Part shown: positions 7,805 through 15,766 of the stretch, in pieces | How positions within the stretch are numbered: position 1 is the stretch's first letter | How the letters are laid out: every line of letters starts with the position of its first letter | Assembly (NCBI GenBank): GCA_020073165.1 | Contig: JAIQFP010000025.1 | Span: forward strand, 1 to 64,000 | Origin: Terriglobia bacterium | Lineage (GTDB): Bacteria; Acidobacteriota; Terriglobia; Terriglobales; Acidobacteriaceae | Length of the DNA stretch: 64,000 bases | Direction of reading: 5' to 3' | The notes under the pieces: generated by a model | Database searches by the model: none | The model's input: only the letters and a program-made list of their open reading frames with translations | Told to the model about the DNA's origin: nothing | Made by a program: the position numbers and the translations under genes

Positions 7805-8665
7805 TTGCGTGGAGTTTTGAAACTCGCGGCCAAAATCCTGATCACCGTCCTGCTGGGCGGCTTCCTGGGTGCGACCCTGGTGCGCCTGGCTCCGGGTTTT
7901 GGAGTGGATGAGGAGGAGTTGGACCCTCGCCTCAACCAGCAGAGCATCGTGGCCCTGCGACAGGCGCATGCTCCCGAGAGCAATCTGATGGTTCTCTATT
8001 TCCATTACCTCGACCGGTTGCTGCACGGGGATCTGGGAATCTCACGCACGCTACAGCGGCCGGTCCGGCAGCTCCTGGTGGAGCGCTTTCCGGAAACGAT
8101 GAAGGGAGTTGGCCTGGGACTCGCGCTGGGATGGACGCTGGGGTTGGGCTTGGCAGTGGCCACCGTAATGTCGAGAGCTTGGTACCTCGATCTGTCTGCC
8201 GGGATCCTGGCAGGACTGCTGCTGTGTCTGCCGGCAGCAGTTTTGGCGTTGCTTTTTGTTCTGGCCCAAGCTCCGGCGCGACTGATCCTGGGATTAATTG
8301 TGTTTCCCAAGGTGTTCCGCTATTCGCGCAATCTCTTGGCGCGGAGTTCCGCCTTGCCGCATGTGTTGATGGCCCGAGCCAAGGGCTTGGGCAACCTCCG
8401 GGTGCTGGTGTGGCACATCCTGCCGACGGCCGCGCCGCAGCTGCTGGCGCTGGCTGGGGTTTCGGTCAGCGTGGCATTCACCGCCGCCATTCCGGTGGAA
8501 GCGCTGTGCGACTTGCCCGGGATTGGGCAGCTTGCCTGGAAAGCCGCGCTGGGACGGGATGTAGCCCTGCTGATCAATCTCACCATGATCGTCACCCTGG
8601 TCACGCTGGTGGCCAATTCGGCGTCCGATCTGATGGGAAACAGGTTCCGGAGGGCGGAAGCATGA
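7805..8665 (+). CDS. Peptide/nickel-type ABC transporter permease (DppB/OppB family)
   Basis: Encodes 286 residues; TTG 7805 follows AGGGTGAG. An N-terminal membrane helix, a periplasmic stretch containing VLYFHYLDRLLHGDLGISRTLQRPV and a run of membrane helices define a DppB-type BPD permease. The conserved pattern RARAKGLGNLRVLVWHILP is the EAA loop that contacts the ATPase. It is the first gene of an operon: the next start overlaps its stop (ATGA at 8662-8665). The periplasmic domain is shorter than in classical DppB. Substrate class (peptide or similar) is inferred from family only. Confidence 0.87.
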   Translation: MRGVLKLAAKILITVLLGGFLGATLVRLAPGFGVDEEELDPRLNQQSIVALRQAHAPESNLMVLYFHYLDRLLHGDLGISRTLQRPVRQLLVERFPETMKGVGLGLALGWTLGLGLAVATVMSRAWYLDLSAGILAGLLLCLPAAVLALLFVLAQAPARLILGLIVFPKVFRYSRNLLARSSALPHVLMARAKGLGNLRVLVWHILPTAAPQLLALAGVSVSVAFTAAIPVEALCDLPGIGQLAWKAALGRDVALLINLTMIVTLVTLVANSASDLMGNRFRRAEA

Positions 8666-9468
8666 AGTGGGCGCGCATCATGGCGATCGCTTTTCTGTTG
8701 GTCGTATCGGCCGCCAGCCTGCTCGCGAACTTCGTGGCGCCCGCTTCGTACGCACACCAGTTCCGCGATGTGCCCGACGCCGCGCCTTCCCGGCAACATC
8801 TCCTGGGGACGGACGACCTGGGACGCGATCGTTTTTCCCGCGTGCTTTACGGAACAAGGGTGTCGCTATTGCTGGCGCCGGCAGCTGCGCTGCTGGCGAG
8901 CGTGCTTGCGGCTCTGGTGGGCGGCATCGCCGGGTTTGTGGGCGGCTGGGTGGAGCGTTGTGTGATGGCCGCTACCGATCTGTTTCTCTCGCTGCCCTGG
9001 CTCTTCCTGCTGATCACGGTGCGGGCGCTTCTACCCTTGAATGTGTCGCCGGTTACATCGGTCGTGATCACTTTCGCTTTGCTGGGTTGCCTGGGATGGG
9101 CGGGCGCTGCGCGAGTAGTCTGCGCGGATGCACGTGCTCTGTCGCAATCAGATTTTGTGCTGCTGGCGCGGGCCTCGGGGAGTGCCGGCATACGGTTGCT
9201 GTGGCATCACCTGGTCCCCAACCTGAAGCCGGTGCTGTACGCGCAGTTCTGGATCTCCGTGCCGGTGTTCATGATTGCGGAAGCCAACCTTGGAATCCTG
9301 GGGCTGGGTGTGGCCGAGCCCCTACCTTCCTGGGGCAGCCTGCTGCGCGAACTGGAAAGCTTTTCGACCATCTCTGGCCAGCCCTGGCAGTTTGTTCCAC
9401 TCATTCTTTTGATTGTCGTAGTCAGCAGTTTTCATCTTGTCCTGACGCAAGAGGAGTTGCCGGTATGA
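8662..9468 (+). CDS. Peptide-type ABC transporter permease (DppC/OppC family)
   Basis: Encodes 268 residues from ATG 8662, overlapping the previous stop by 4 bp. Upstream in-frame sequence belongs to the previous gene read in another frame, so the start is secure. HLLGTDDLGRDRFSRVLYGTRVSL near residue 45 is the DppC signature, followed by membrane helices and an EAA-like loop (ARASGSAGIRLLWHHLVPN). It pairs with the preceding permease to form the membrane channel. Its own TGA overlaps the next ATG (9465-9468). Confidence 0.88.
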   Translation: MKWARIMAIAFLLVVSAASLLANFVAPASYAHQFRDVPDAAPSRQHLLGTDDLGRDRFSRVLYGTRVSLLLAPAAALLASVLAALVGGIAGFVGGWVERCVMAATDLFLSLPWLFLLITVRALLPLNVSPVTSVVITFALLGCLGWAGAARVVCADARALSQSDFVLLARASGSAGIRLLWHHLVPNLKPVLYAQFWISVPVFMIAEANLGILGLGVAEPLPSWGSLLRELESFSTISGQPWQFVPLILLIVVVSSFHLVLTQEELPV

Positions 9469-11096
9469 GACAACGCTGGGTCCGCATTGTTCTGTTGATT
9501 CTGGCCGTCCTGAGCACGGGGATTGCACTCGCCCAATCGGGTGGTGAGTTGCGCTTCTGCCTCCGCTCGGATCCCAAGACCTTCAACCCATTGCTGATGG
9601 CGGACGACGCCTCCGAGACGGTTCGCTACTTAACCGGCGGTGTGCTGATGCGCCTGAACCGGCTGACGCAGGAAGCGGAGCCGGAACTGGCCACCTCCTG
9701 GAAGGTCAGCGACGGCGGCAAGACGATCACGCTCAAACTGCGGGACGGTGTCCGCTTCTCCGATGGCACACCCCTCTCGTCGGACGACGTGGCTTACACA
9801 GTCCAACAACTCATGGACCCTGCTCTGCATTCGCCTACGGGCGATGCTTTCCGCTCAGGTGAAGGCCGGGTCATCACCCGCGTGCTGGGAAAGAACCGCA
9901 TCACGATCACCTTTCCCGCTCCCATCGCCGGCCTGGACAAATTGTTTGACCAGGTGGCCATCATGTCGGCCAAGTCGCCGCAGAAGGAAATGGCGGTGCT
10001 GGGCCCGTATTACGTGGCGGAGAACAAAGCCGGCGCTTACCTGATCCTGAAGCGCAATCCGAATTACTGGAAGCACGACTCCAGCGGCCGGCAGTTGCCC
10101 TACATCGATTCCGTCCGCCTCGAAATTCAGCAGAACCGCGACATCGAGACGCTCCGGTTGGAGCGGGGTGAGATTGACTTCATCAATTCCATCGACGCCG
10201 AGTACTACGACAAGGTGATGGCGCAGAACCCGGCAATGGCGCACGATGCCGGCATCTCGCTGGATGCGGAATTCATGTGGTTCAACCAGGTGCCGACCTC
10301 TCCGTTGCCCGCATACAAGAAGGCGTGGTTCACGTCCACCAACTTCCGGCGGGCGATTTCAGAAGCTATCAACCGCGAAGACCTGGTACGCATCGCGTTC
10401 CGTGGACGCGCTCATCCGGCGGCTGGCCCCGTTTCTCCCGGCAACAAGTTCTGGTTCAACTCCAAGCTGCAGCCGCACCCGTTCGACCAGAAATCAGCCT
10501 TGCAGCGGCTGGCGCAGGATGGCTTCCACCTGCAGGATGGCGTGCTCCATGACCGCGACGGACATATGGTCGAGTTTTCGATTGTCACCAATGCCGGCAA
10601 CAAATACCGCGAGCGCATGGCCACCATGATCCAGCAGGACCTGTCAGGCATCGGAATCAAACTGAACGTGGTCACGCTGGATTTCCCTTCGCTCATCGAA
10701 CGCATGACGCGCACTTTCGACTACGAAGCCTGCCTGCTCGGCCTGGTGAATACGGACTTGGATCCGAACTCGCAAATGAACGTGTGGCTCAGCTCCTCGG
10801 ACAATCACCAGTGGAATCCCAGCCAGAAAACTCCGGCTACGGCTTGGGAAGCGGAGATCGACAAACTGATGCGCGCCCAAGCGTCCGCTCTGGATGCGAA
10901 ACAGCGCAAACAATATTTTGACCAGGTTCAGGAAATCGCCTGGGAGCAGGAGCCCTTCATCTACCTGGTGAACAAGGATGCGCTGTCGGCGGTATCGCCG
11001 TCGGTGCGCAACGTGCATCCGGTGGTGCTGCGGCCGCAGGTGTACTGGAACATTGACGAACTCTCGCTGGGCAGCGAGGTGGCCAGGAACAAGTAA
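9465..11096 (+). CDS. Extracytoplasmic peptide-binding protein (SBP family 5)
   Basis: Encodes 543 residues from ATG 9465. It has a signal peptide (RIVLLILAVLSTGIALAQS) without a lipobox Cys, so the protein should be periplasmic and not lipid-anchored. The mature part starts GGELRFCLRSDPKTFNPL and carries W-K-V-S-D-G-G-K-T-I-T-L-K-L-R-D-G-V-R-F-S-D-G, the hallmark of DppA/OppA-type binding proteins. Length is typical. It is third in the transporter operon, and its TAA overlaps the next ATG by one base. The ligand cannot be read from sequence. Confidence 0.9.
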   Translation: MRQRWVRIVLLILAVLSTGIALAQSGGELRFCLRSDPKTFNPLLMADDASETVRYLTGGVLMRLNRLTQEAEPELATSWKVSDGGKTITLKLRDGVRFSDGTPLSSDDVAYTVQQLMDPALHSPTGDAFRSGEGRVITRVLGKNRITITFPAPIAGLDKLFDQVAIMSAKSPQKEMAVLGPYYVAENKAGAYLILKRNPNYWKHDSSGRQLPYIDSVRLEIQQNRDIETLRLERGEIDFINSIDAEYYDKVMAQNPAMAHDAGISLDAEFMWFNQVPTSPLPAYKKAWFTSTNFRRAISEAINREDLVRIAFRGRAHPAAGPVSPGNKFWFNSKLQPHPFDQKSALQRLAQDGFHLQDGVLHDRDGHMVEFSIVTNAGNKYRERMATMIQQDLSGIGIKLNVVTLDFPSLIERMTRTFDYEACLLGLVNTDLDPNSQMNVWLSSSDNHQWNPSQKTPATAWEAEIDKLMRAQASALDAKQRKQYFDQVQEIAWEQEPFIYLVNKDALSAVSPSVRNVHPVVLRPQVYWNIDELSLGSEVARNK

Positions 11097-11896
11097 TGGA
11101 CGCGCTCTTGTCACTCCGAGTCTCGGGAGGCTATTCCGGAAAGCCGGGAGTGATGCGCGACCTTGCGCTCGAACTGCGCGAACGGGAAATCCTCGGCTTG
11201 GTGGGGCAGAGCGGCTGCGGCAAGAGCACCCTGGCGCTGGCCATCCTGAAGCTGCTTCATTTGAAGGGTGGGAAAGTTGAGGGCTCGATCCGGCTCAAGG
11301 GGCGCGAATTGATGGCTCTGGGCGAGCGCGAGATGCGCGCGCTGCGGGGCAGCGAGATCGGGCTGGTGTTGCAGAGCCCGATGTCCTCACTCAATCCCGC
11401 GCTACGCATCGGCACCCAACTGGAAGAGGCGTGGCGAGTGCACCGCCGCGGAACTCACGAGGAGTGCCGGCGGGCGCTGCTGGAGCGTCTAGAAAATGTG
11501 AGCCTGCCGGCGGAACCTGGGTTCCTGAAAAGGTATCCGTCACAACTGAGCGTCGGGCAGGCGCAACGGGTGCTGATCGCGATGGCGGTTCTGCATCGCC
11601 CGGCGCTTCTGATTGCCGACGAGCCGACCAGCGCTCTGGACCTGATCACCCAGTCGGAAATTCTGCAACTCTTCGCCAGCGTCAGGCGCCAGTTCGGCAT
11701 GACTATCCTCTATATCTCTCATGATCTGCTTTCGGTGGCGACTATCAGCGACCGGATGGCAGTGATGCACCAGGGTGAAATCGTGGAGTGCCGCCCGACG
11801 GCGGAGATTTTCCGCGAACCGGCACATCCCTACACCCAGGAGTTGATTCGCGCCCTTCCAGTGGTGCCACAGCTCGCAGCAGCTGCTGGCAAATAG
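11096..11896 (+). CDS. Peptide-type ABC transporter ATPase (DppD/OppD family)
   Basis: Encodes 266 residues; ATG 11096 shares a base with the preceding TAA. It has Walker A GQSGCGKST (~39-47), a Q-loop QSPMSSLNPALRIG, a signature LSVGQAQR, Walker B LLIADEPTSALD and a switch His in YISHD. The family normally works as a DppD/DppF heterodimer, but only one ATPase gene is present here; the next gene is unrelated and on the other strand. The C-terminal iron-sulfur/CPxG extension of long DppD proteins is also absent. The protein may homodimerise or pair with an ATPase encoded elsewhere. Confidence 0.88.
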   Translation: MDALLSLRVSGGYSGKPGVMRDLALELREREILGLVGQSGCGKSTLALAILKLLHLKGGKVEGSIRLKGRELMALGEREMRALRGSEIGLVLQSPMSSLNPALRIGTQLEEAWRVHRRGTHEECRRALLERLENVSLPAEPGFLKRYPSQLSVGQAQRVLIAMAVLHRPALLIADEPTSALDLITQSEILQLFASVRRQFGMTILYISHDLLSVATISDRMAVMHQGEIVECRPTAEIFREPAHPYTQELIRALPVVPQLAAAAGK

Positions 11897-11994
11897 GGGT
11901 CCGGCGGGAAGAAGAAGATCTTAAACCGCGAAGGTCGCAAAGAAATCCGCAAAGGACGGGGAGAAGATCGGGGTCGATAACCTGCGATCTGTGC

Positions 11995-12447
11995 TTATTT
12001 TCTGCCGGGGTGGAACTCTCCCTTGCGGGAGAATTGGGAATACGGCCACTCGCTCTTCTTGGCAGGATTGGAGACGGCGGCGGCTGCGGCAAAGGCTTTG
12101 GACTCGCTTCCCCAATCGGCTGGGGCAGGCGCGATGCCCCAGATGTTTCCAGCCTGGTCCAAACCCAGCCCCACCAGCCAGTACTTGCCTTCGCTTCCCA
12201 GCGGGACACAGTTGGCAACACGAGCAGTAACCGTTTGCCCTGTTGGGAGTTCGTCGAGGCGAACCGGCAACCCCGGCTCCAGCGGTCGCGAAACCCGTAC
12301 CCCACAGCCCTGAGTGTTCACCACCAAGGTATGGCAGTGCTCGGTGAACTCGACGGCGGGGTCGAGACTGGTCACGCGCAGCGGGATCTGAGCTCGAATT
12401 CGGGTGCTGCGCCGTTGGGCTTCCAAGGATTTCTCGGTCGGGTCCAT
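11995..12447 (-). CDS. PilZ-domain protein
   Basis: Encodes 150 residues from ATG 12447; GTG 12462 is an alternative. RRSTRIRAQIPLRV near residues 12-25 gives the RxxxR element of PilZ domains, and a following beta strand, VVNTQGCGVRV, stands where (D/N)xSxxG is expected (here N-T-Q-G-C-G, a divergent second motif). This predicts a small soluble c-di-GMP receptor or a degenerate relative. The C-terminal 40 residues are Ala/Ser/Lys-rich and probably disordered. It lies downstream of the RiPP operon on the same strand, separated by 150 bp, so cotranscription is uncertain. Confidence 0.68.
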   Translation of the reverse strand: MDPTEKSLEAQRRSTRIRAQIPLRVTSLDPAVEFTEHCHTLVVNTQGCGVRVSRPLEPGLPVRLDELPTGQTVTARVANCVPLGSEGKYWLVGLGLDQAGNIWGIAPAPADWGSESKAFAAAAAVSNPAKKSEWPYSQFSRKGEFHPGRK

Positions 12448-12557
12448 AGGCCTGGTTCTCACAAAATTCTACGTCGGAAAATGCCGGCAGCCTGTGACTA
12501 GGCGGTGGAAAGGAACACCAAAGTAACCAGCGATGCGGGGGCGAGTTCTTGTCTAAA

Positions 12558-12588
12558 CAGTTCTCAGTTTTGAGTTCCCAGTTCTCAG
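12558..12588. repeat. Short dispersed repeat of the CAGTTCTCAG type
   Basis: CAGTTCTCAG, then a degenerate copy and CAGTTCTCAG again, lie just beyond the 3' end of the radical SAM gene. A related copy lies at 30278-30301 beside another gene end. These are probably intergenic dispersed repeats with no coding role. Confidence 0.4.
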
Positions 12589-12597
12589 CGCAGGCGT

Positions 12598-13686
12598 TTA
12601 CTCGACCAGCGATTGTATCTGTATCAACGGGCCGGAAGTGCGGGTTTTGCGGAGCATATTGGCGGAAGGGATTCCGGTTCGGTGGAACGACTTCTGGCAA
12701 TCCGCCGTCGAGGGACCGCGCATGCTGCCTTCCATGTAAGCCAGGCCGGGACAGCGGGTGCACGTGCCGACATGGCTGCAGGCAGAGCAGACCGGCAGGT
12801 CTTTGGCGCGGATGGAACGAACGTCATTCAACTCGGGCGATTCACGCCAGATATCGATGAACTTCTGCCGGCGCAAGTTGCCGCTAGGTAGCGGAAACTG
12901 CACGCAGGGGAAAACATCGCCGTAGGGGGTAATGTATGCCGCGGTATGCCCGGCGCTGCAGGGCAGGCCTTCCATAACGTCGTCCCCAGGCGGAGGCGGG
13001 GGCGCACAGAACTCTTCCACATTGCCCACCAGATTCTTGTTGTGGAATACCTCGTTCAGCTCTATGCCGGAAATGCGGAGATTGAGGATGGAAGTGTCGC
13101 CGTCGATCTTGGGCGTGATGGTGGGATCGAGCGTATAGCTGACGCCCAGCTCGCCGGCCAGCGCCTGAACTCCGTCATGCTCACCCAGGTTGGCGGTCAT
13201 GAGCACATTGGCGATGGTGACCTTCAATCCCTGCGACTTCAGAAAGCGGATGGCTTCGAGGCTGCGCTTCAGGGAGCCGGGCAACTTGGTGATGGCGTCG
13301 TGGATCTCGGCGCGGCGCGAATAGATGCTGATCTGGACCTGCTCGACACCCAGGTTGCGCATGCGCCGGGCTTCCACCTCACGGATCATGACACCGTTGG
13401 TCTTGATCTTGACGCTGAACAGCAGGCGGCGGGCATGCTCCAGGATTTCAAAGAAGTCACGGCGCATCAGCACTTCACCCCCACTTAGAGTGAGAAAGAA
13501 GGTGCCGGCTTCGGCGAGTTGATTGAGCACATCCTTGATTTCGGCGGTGGTCATTTCGCCGTGGTCGTCGTGCTCCAGGTAGCAGTGGATGCAGCGCTCG
13601 TTGCAGCGGTAGGTAACGTCGAGATGGACGCCCAGCGGAACGCCCAGCGCGAGGGCACGCTCGTTCATCTCCTGCACCAGGCTCAT
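12598..13686 (-). CDS. SPASM-domain radical SAM peptide maturase
   Basis: Encodes 362 residues. The radical SAM cluster motif CNERCIHC puts Cys at 28, 32 and 35, followed by the SAM-binding LSGGEVLMR. The C-terminal half has a SPASM arrangement: PCSAGH, YITPYGDVFPC, GNLRRQKFIDIW, CSACSHVGTCTRCPG and a last Cys near 335. This matches enzymes such as PqqE and sactisynthases that crosslink ribosomal peptides using auxiliary iron-sulfur clusters. It is the last gene of a minus-strand operon with precursor, peptidase, kinase-like and PqqD-like genes, and its start overlaps the PqqD stop (ATGA). The likely substrate is the 59-residue peptide encoded at 15299-15478. Confidence 0.9.
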   Translation of the reverse strand: MSLVQEMNERALALGVPLGVHLDVTYRCNERCIHCYLEHDDHGEMTTAEIKDVLNQLAEAGTFFLTLSGGEVLMRRDFFEILEHARRLLFSVKIKTNGVMIREVEARRMRNLGVEQVQISIYSRRAEIHDAITKLPGSLKRSLEAIRFLKSQGLKVTIANVLMTANLGEHDGVQALAGELGVSYTLDPTITPKIDGDTSILNLRISGIELNEVFHNKNLVGNVEEFCAPPPPPGDDVMEGLPCSAGHTAAYITPYGDVFPCVQFPLPSGNLRRQKFIDIWRESPELNDVRSIRAKDLPVCSACSHVGTCTRCPGLAYMEGSMRGPSTADCQKSFHRTGIPSANMLRKTRTSGPLIQIQSLVE

Positions 13687-13991
13687 GCTGCCTCCACCGG
13701 AGGGTTCTCGAAGGGACGATCGGAGACGAGCAGGATGCCGTGCTGCGCGAGCTCATCCACAAACTGCTCGGCATCGCGGCGCGCGACCTCAGGTTCGACA
13801 TCGAACTCCTCGCACACGATGCGGGCGACGATCTCCGCGAGCGGAGTGCGGCCGTCGGCGGCTTGCCAGATTGCAGTCGCGACCTGGTTGAGGGTGAAAA
13901 ACGTGGAGTCCACGGCCGACATGATCATCATTTCGCCACCCAGCATGCGGGCGGCGATGGCCGTGCTCCTCGCGATGTACTTCTCCGTCAT
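13683..13991 (-). CDS. PqqD-like RiPP recognition protein
   Basis: Encodes 102 residues from ATG 13991. The order MMIMSAVDSTFFTLNQVATAIW (strand, turn, helix) followed by a winged-helix tail with a long FVDELAQHGILLV segment is that of PqqD/RRE proteins. These bind the leader of a precursor peptide and present it to the modifying enzyme. Its stop overlaps the start of the radical SAM gene, and its start overlaps the end of the HPr-kinase-like gene, so translation is probably coupled. The YxxP motif of the adjacent precursor is the expected ligand. Confidence 0.86.
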   Translation of the reverse strand: MTEKYIARSTAIAARMLGGEMMIMSAVDSTFFTLNQVATAIWQAADGRTPLAEIVARIVCEEFDVEPEVARRDAEQFVDELAQHGILLVSDRPFENPPVEAA

Positions 13992-14788
13992 TGAATCAGG
14001 TCCCAAACCCGCTGGTCAGGCACGAAGGTCAAGCGCCGCACCGGCACCCGGTCCACGAATTCACAGGCCGCGCGGAACACCAGCTTCACCAGTTCGACAT
14101 CTTCGGCAAAAAAGAGGATGTTGCGCAGCAAGCAACGAACCGCTTCGGCGGCGCTGAGGGGTTCGATCTTGTTCTCCGGGCCTTGGGCAAGAAGAAACAG
14201 GGTGTCGACAGGAGCAGAACGATTCTCACCCACGCGGGCAAGTTCCCCGGCAAAGGGAGTTCCGCAGGCACGATATTCGTCACCGGTACGGCGGACATAG
14301 GAGACTTCATCGGTAAGCAGAGTCGCGTCCGGCGGCGCCAAACGGGAGATCGTCGTCTTGCCTGCCCCTGACATTCCCGAGAAAAGGAACGCACGACCAT
14401 GCCGGATAGCGCTGGCGGCATGCAGCAGAAAGCCACCCTCCTGCGCCAGGATCAAGGTGTGGACAATGCGCAGCACCGAGTCAATGGAGTAGGGGTTGGC
14501 GGACTGGCGAATGCTTCCCTGGCCGGCGCGCGGGTCCCACCGGGCGCGAAAATCTCCACGGCGCAGATGCCACTGGCCATCTTGCATTTCCACATGCACC
14601 TCCTCGTCGGATTCCATCTCCGGCGAGGGCGTGACCAGGTCGATGTCAAACGCGAACCTGGGTGAAGAGGAAGAGTCCACGAAGCCGGCGTACCGCCTGG
14701 CTAACAACTGGCGGAAGGAAGAGTCCTGGGTACGCAGCAGGATGGGCATACCGCCAATGTCAACGGCGATTTCGTGGCTCCGACTCAC
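13988..14788 (-). CDS. HPr-kinase-like P-loop protein of a RiPP cluster
   Basis: Encodes 266 residues from GTG 14788, with GGGAGAG upstream and a GTGA overlap with the previous stop; longer in-frame sequence upstream belongs to the peptidase gene. The second half is the HPr kinase/phosphorylase fold: a strand HAASAIRHGRAFLFSG leads into the P-loop GMSGAGKTT (~139-147), then LLTDEVSYV with the acidic DE pair, then PFAGE. The N-terminal ~100 residues are a divergent alpha/beta domain. Stand-alone HPrK-like proteins occur in lasso-peptide clusters, where one phosphorylates a C-terminal serine. A peptide kinase role is therefore plausible, since the local precursor also ends in Ser. Confidence 0.8.
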   Translation of the reverse strand: MSRSHEIAVDIGGMPILLRTQDSSFRQLLARRYAGFVDSSSSPRFAFDIDLVTPSPEMESDEEVHVEMQDGQWHLRRGDFRARWDPRAGQGSIRQSANPYSIDSVLRIVHTLILAQEGGFLLHAASAIRHGRAFLFSGMSGAGKTTISRLAPPDATLLTDEVSYVRRTGDEYRACGTPFAGELARVGENRSAPVDTLFLLAQGPENKIEPLSAAEAVRCLLRNILFFAEDVELVKLVFRAACEFVDRVPVRRLTFVPDQRVWDLIQ

Positions 14789-15288
14789 GAGGCCGCTCTC
14801 CCGGCAACGAAGTTGAATCTGGAGCCGGCATCTCTCCGCGCCGCATGCAGCCGCAGTACGAGCCGGCGCAAGAGATCCCAATGGCAGAGCAAGCGGGCAA
14901 CCAGCAGGTGCAGCCGGCCGCGCCCGGAAGCGGGCGCAATGTATGCACCATCGCGCGCGATGCCGGTCACCGTGCCCAGCAACTCCGTGGGACGCACCGG
15001 CGGGTCGTCCTCGGTCATGCAGTCGCCGCGAGTGATCAGCACAGGCTCCCCGCCCAGGACGGATTTGCCCGCTACACGATGAATGAAGAAGCGCCCCTCG
15101 CGGAAATAGAGCGCCAGCTCGCCAACCTGTACCTGTCCAAATTCTCGGGATTGAATGCTGAGGAGATCGCCGGGCCACAAAGCGGGCAGCATGCTGGTTC
15201 CGGTGGCCCGCAACTGCAAGCTCCCCCAGGACCGCAATATCTCGGCTACCAGAATGGACTTAACTTCTCCGCGGGTCTGGGCATTCAT
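14785..15288 (-). CDS. S24/S26-type signal peptidase-like protein, soluble
   Basis: Encodes 167 residues from ATG 15288. It shows the signal peptidase boxes: RATGTSMLPALWPGD with catalytic Ser32, FFIHRVAG with His70, and ITRGDCMTEDD with Gly-Asp near 88-89. His stands where bacterial SPase I has Lys, as in the archaeal/ER SipW-type enzymes. No N-terminal membrane anchor is visible, unlike normal signal peptidases, so it probably acts in the cytoplasm or at the exporter. It starts 10 bp after the precursor stop. The likely job is removal of the precursor leader. The C-terminal ~60 residues are Arg/Leu-rich and unusual. Confidence 0.78.
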   Translation of the reverse strand: MNAQTRGEVKSILVAEILRSWGSLQLRATGTSMLPALWPGDLLSIQSREFGQVQVGELALYFREGRFFIHRVAGKSVLGGEPVLITRGDCMTEDDPPVRPTELLGTVTGIARDGAYIAPASGRGRLHLLVARLLCHWDLLRRLVLRLHAARRDAGSRFNFVAGRAAS

Positions 15289-15298
15289 GGGGCAGCCG

Positions 15299-15478
15299 TC
15301 AGGATACTTTCCTGTTGAACTTGCATTGCTGCTGGCTCCCGCTGATTTTGCCGCAGGACAAAGCCAGGGTTTCAAAAACTCGCTCGTAGCGAAACTCCGG
15401 CTTGCGGTAGGGTCTCTTCCCGGCGGTCCCGCGCGGCACGCTGTTTTGTTCTCCAGAAGGTCGGTTCTTCTGAGTCAT
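15299..15478 (-). CDS. RiPP precursor peptide, 59 residues
   Basis: It starts at ATG 15478, without a strong ribosome-binding site, and stops 10 bp before the peptidase gene. The N-terminal half is basic and polar. A leader motif follows: Y24-R-K-P27 then V-F35-E-T-L, similar to the YxxP...F...T pattern that RRE/PqqD domains bind in lasso-type leaders. After ALS41 comes CGKISGSQQQCKFNRKVS (42-59), with two Cys ten residues apart, three Ser and a C-terminal Ser. Ala39/Ser41 satisfy the -3/-1 rule for signal-peptidase cleavage just before Cys42. The adjacent maturation genes make this the best candidate precursor. The exact modification is unknown. Confidence 0.72.
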   Translation of the reverse strand: MTQKNRPSGEQNSVPRGTAGKRPYRKPEFRYERVFETLALSCGKISGSQQQCKFNRKVS

Positions 15479-15766
15479 AAGAATCCCAACGAGTGTTGTG
15501 GCTTCTATGCCGTTGCCACCTGCGGCCTGCCGCGGGCTTGATTCAGGATAAGGCAGTGTACAACAGAGGGGAAGGCAATTTCTAACCGTTGTTGCCACAG
15601 CAGATACCCAGAAGTTCCCCAACGGTTCACCGTTCGGATACGGGCGTTCATTCAGCAGGACACGCCGCATGAGGCAGTAGCGATATTGCCCACAAGGCCC
15701 TTCAACCGGCGGAAAGCCCGATTCGGGATGACGCCCCGATGGGACTGGACTGCGCAAGATTGGCTA
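15479..15766. promoter_or_regulatory. Leader region of the RiPP operon
   Basis: This 288-bp gap separates the exporter permease from the precursor, both on the minus strand. An in-frame extension upstream of the precursor ATG reads through most of it but has no ribosome-binding site and looks non-coding. It should carry the promoter for the precursor operon; candidates such as TACACT near 15556 lack a well-placed -35, so I do not assign one. Confidence 0.3.

Noticed and set aside
14789-15178. N-terminal extension of the HPrK-like gene by 130 residues
   Set aside because: The extra sequence overlaps the peptidase gene, is Arg/Ser-rich and lacks a ribosome-binding site; GTG 14788 with GGGAGAG fits better.
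15479-15757. Upstream extension of the precursor to 152 residues
   Set aside because: No ribosome-binding site and no leader-like features; the 59-residue form is consistent with RiPP precursors.
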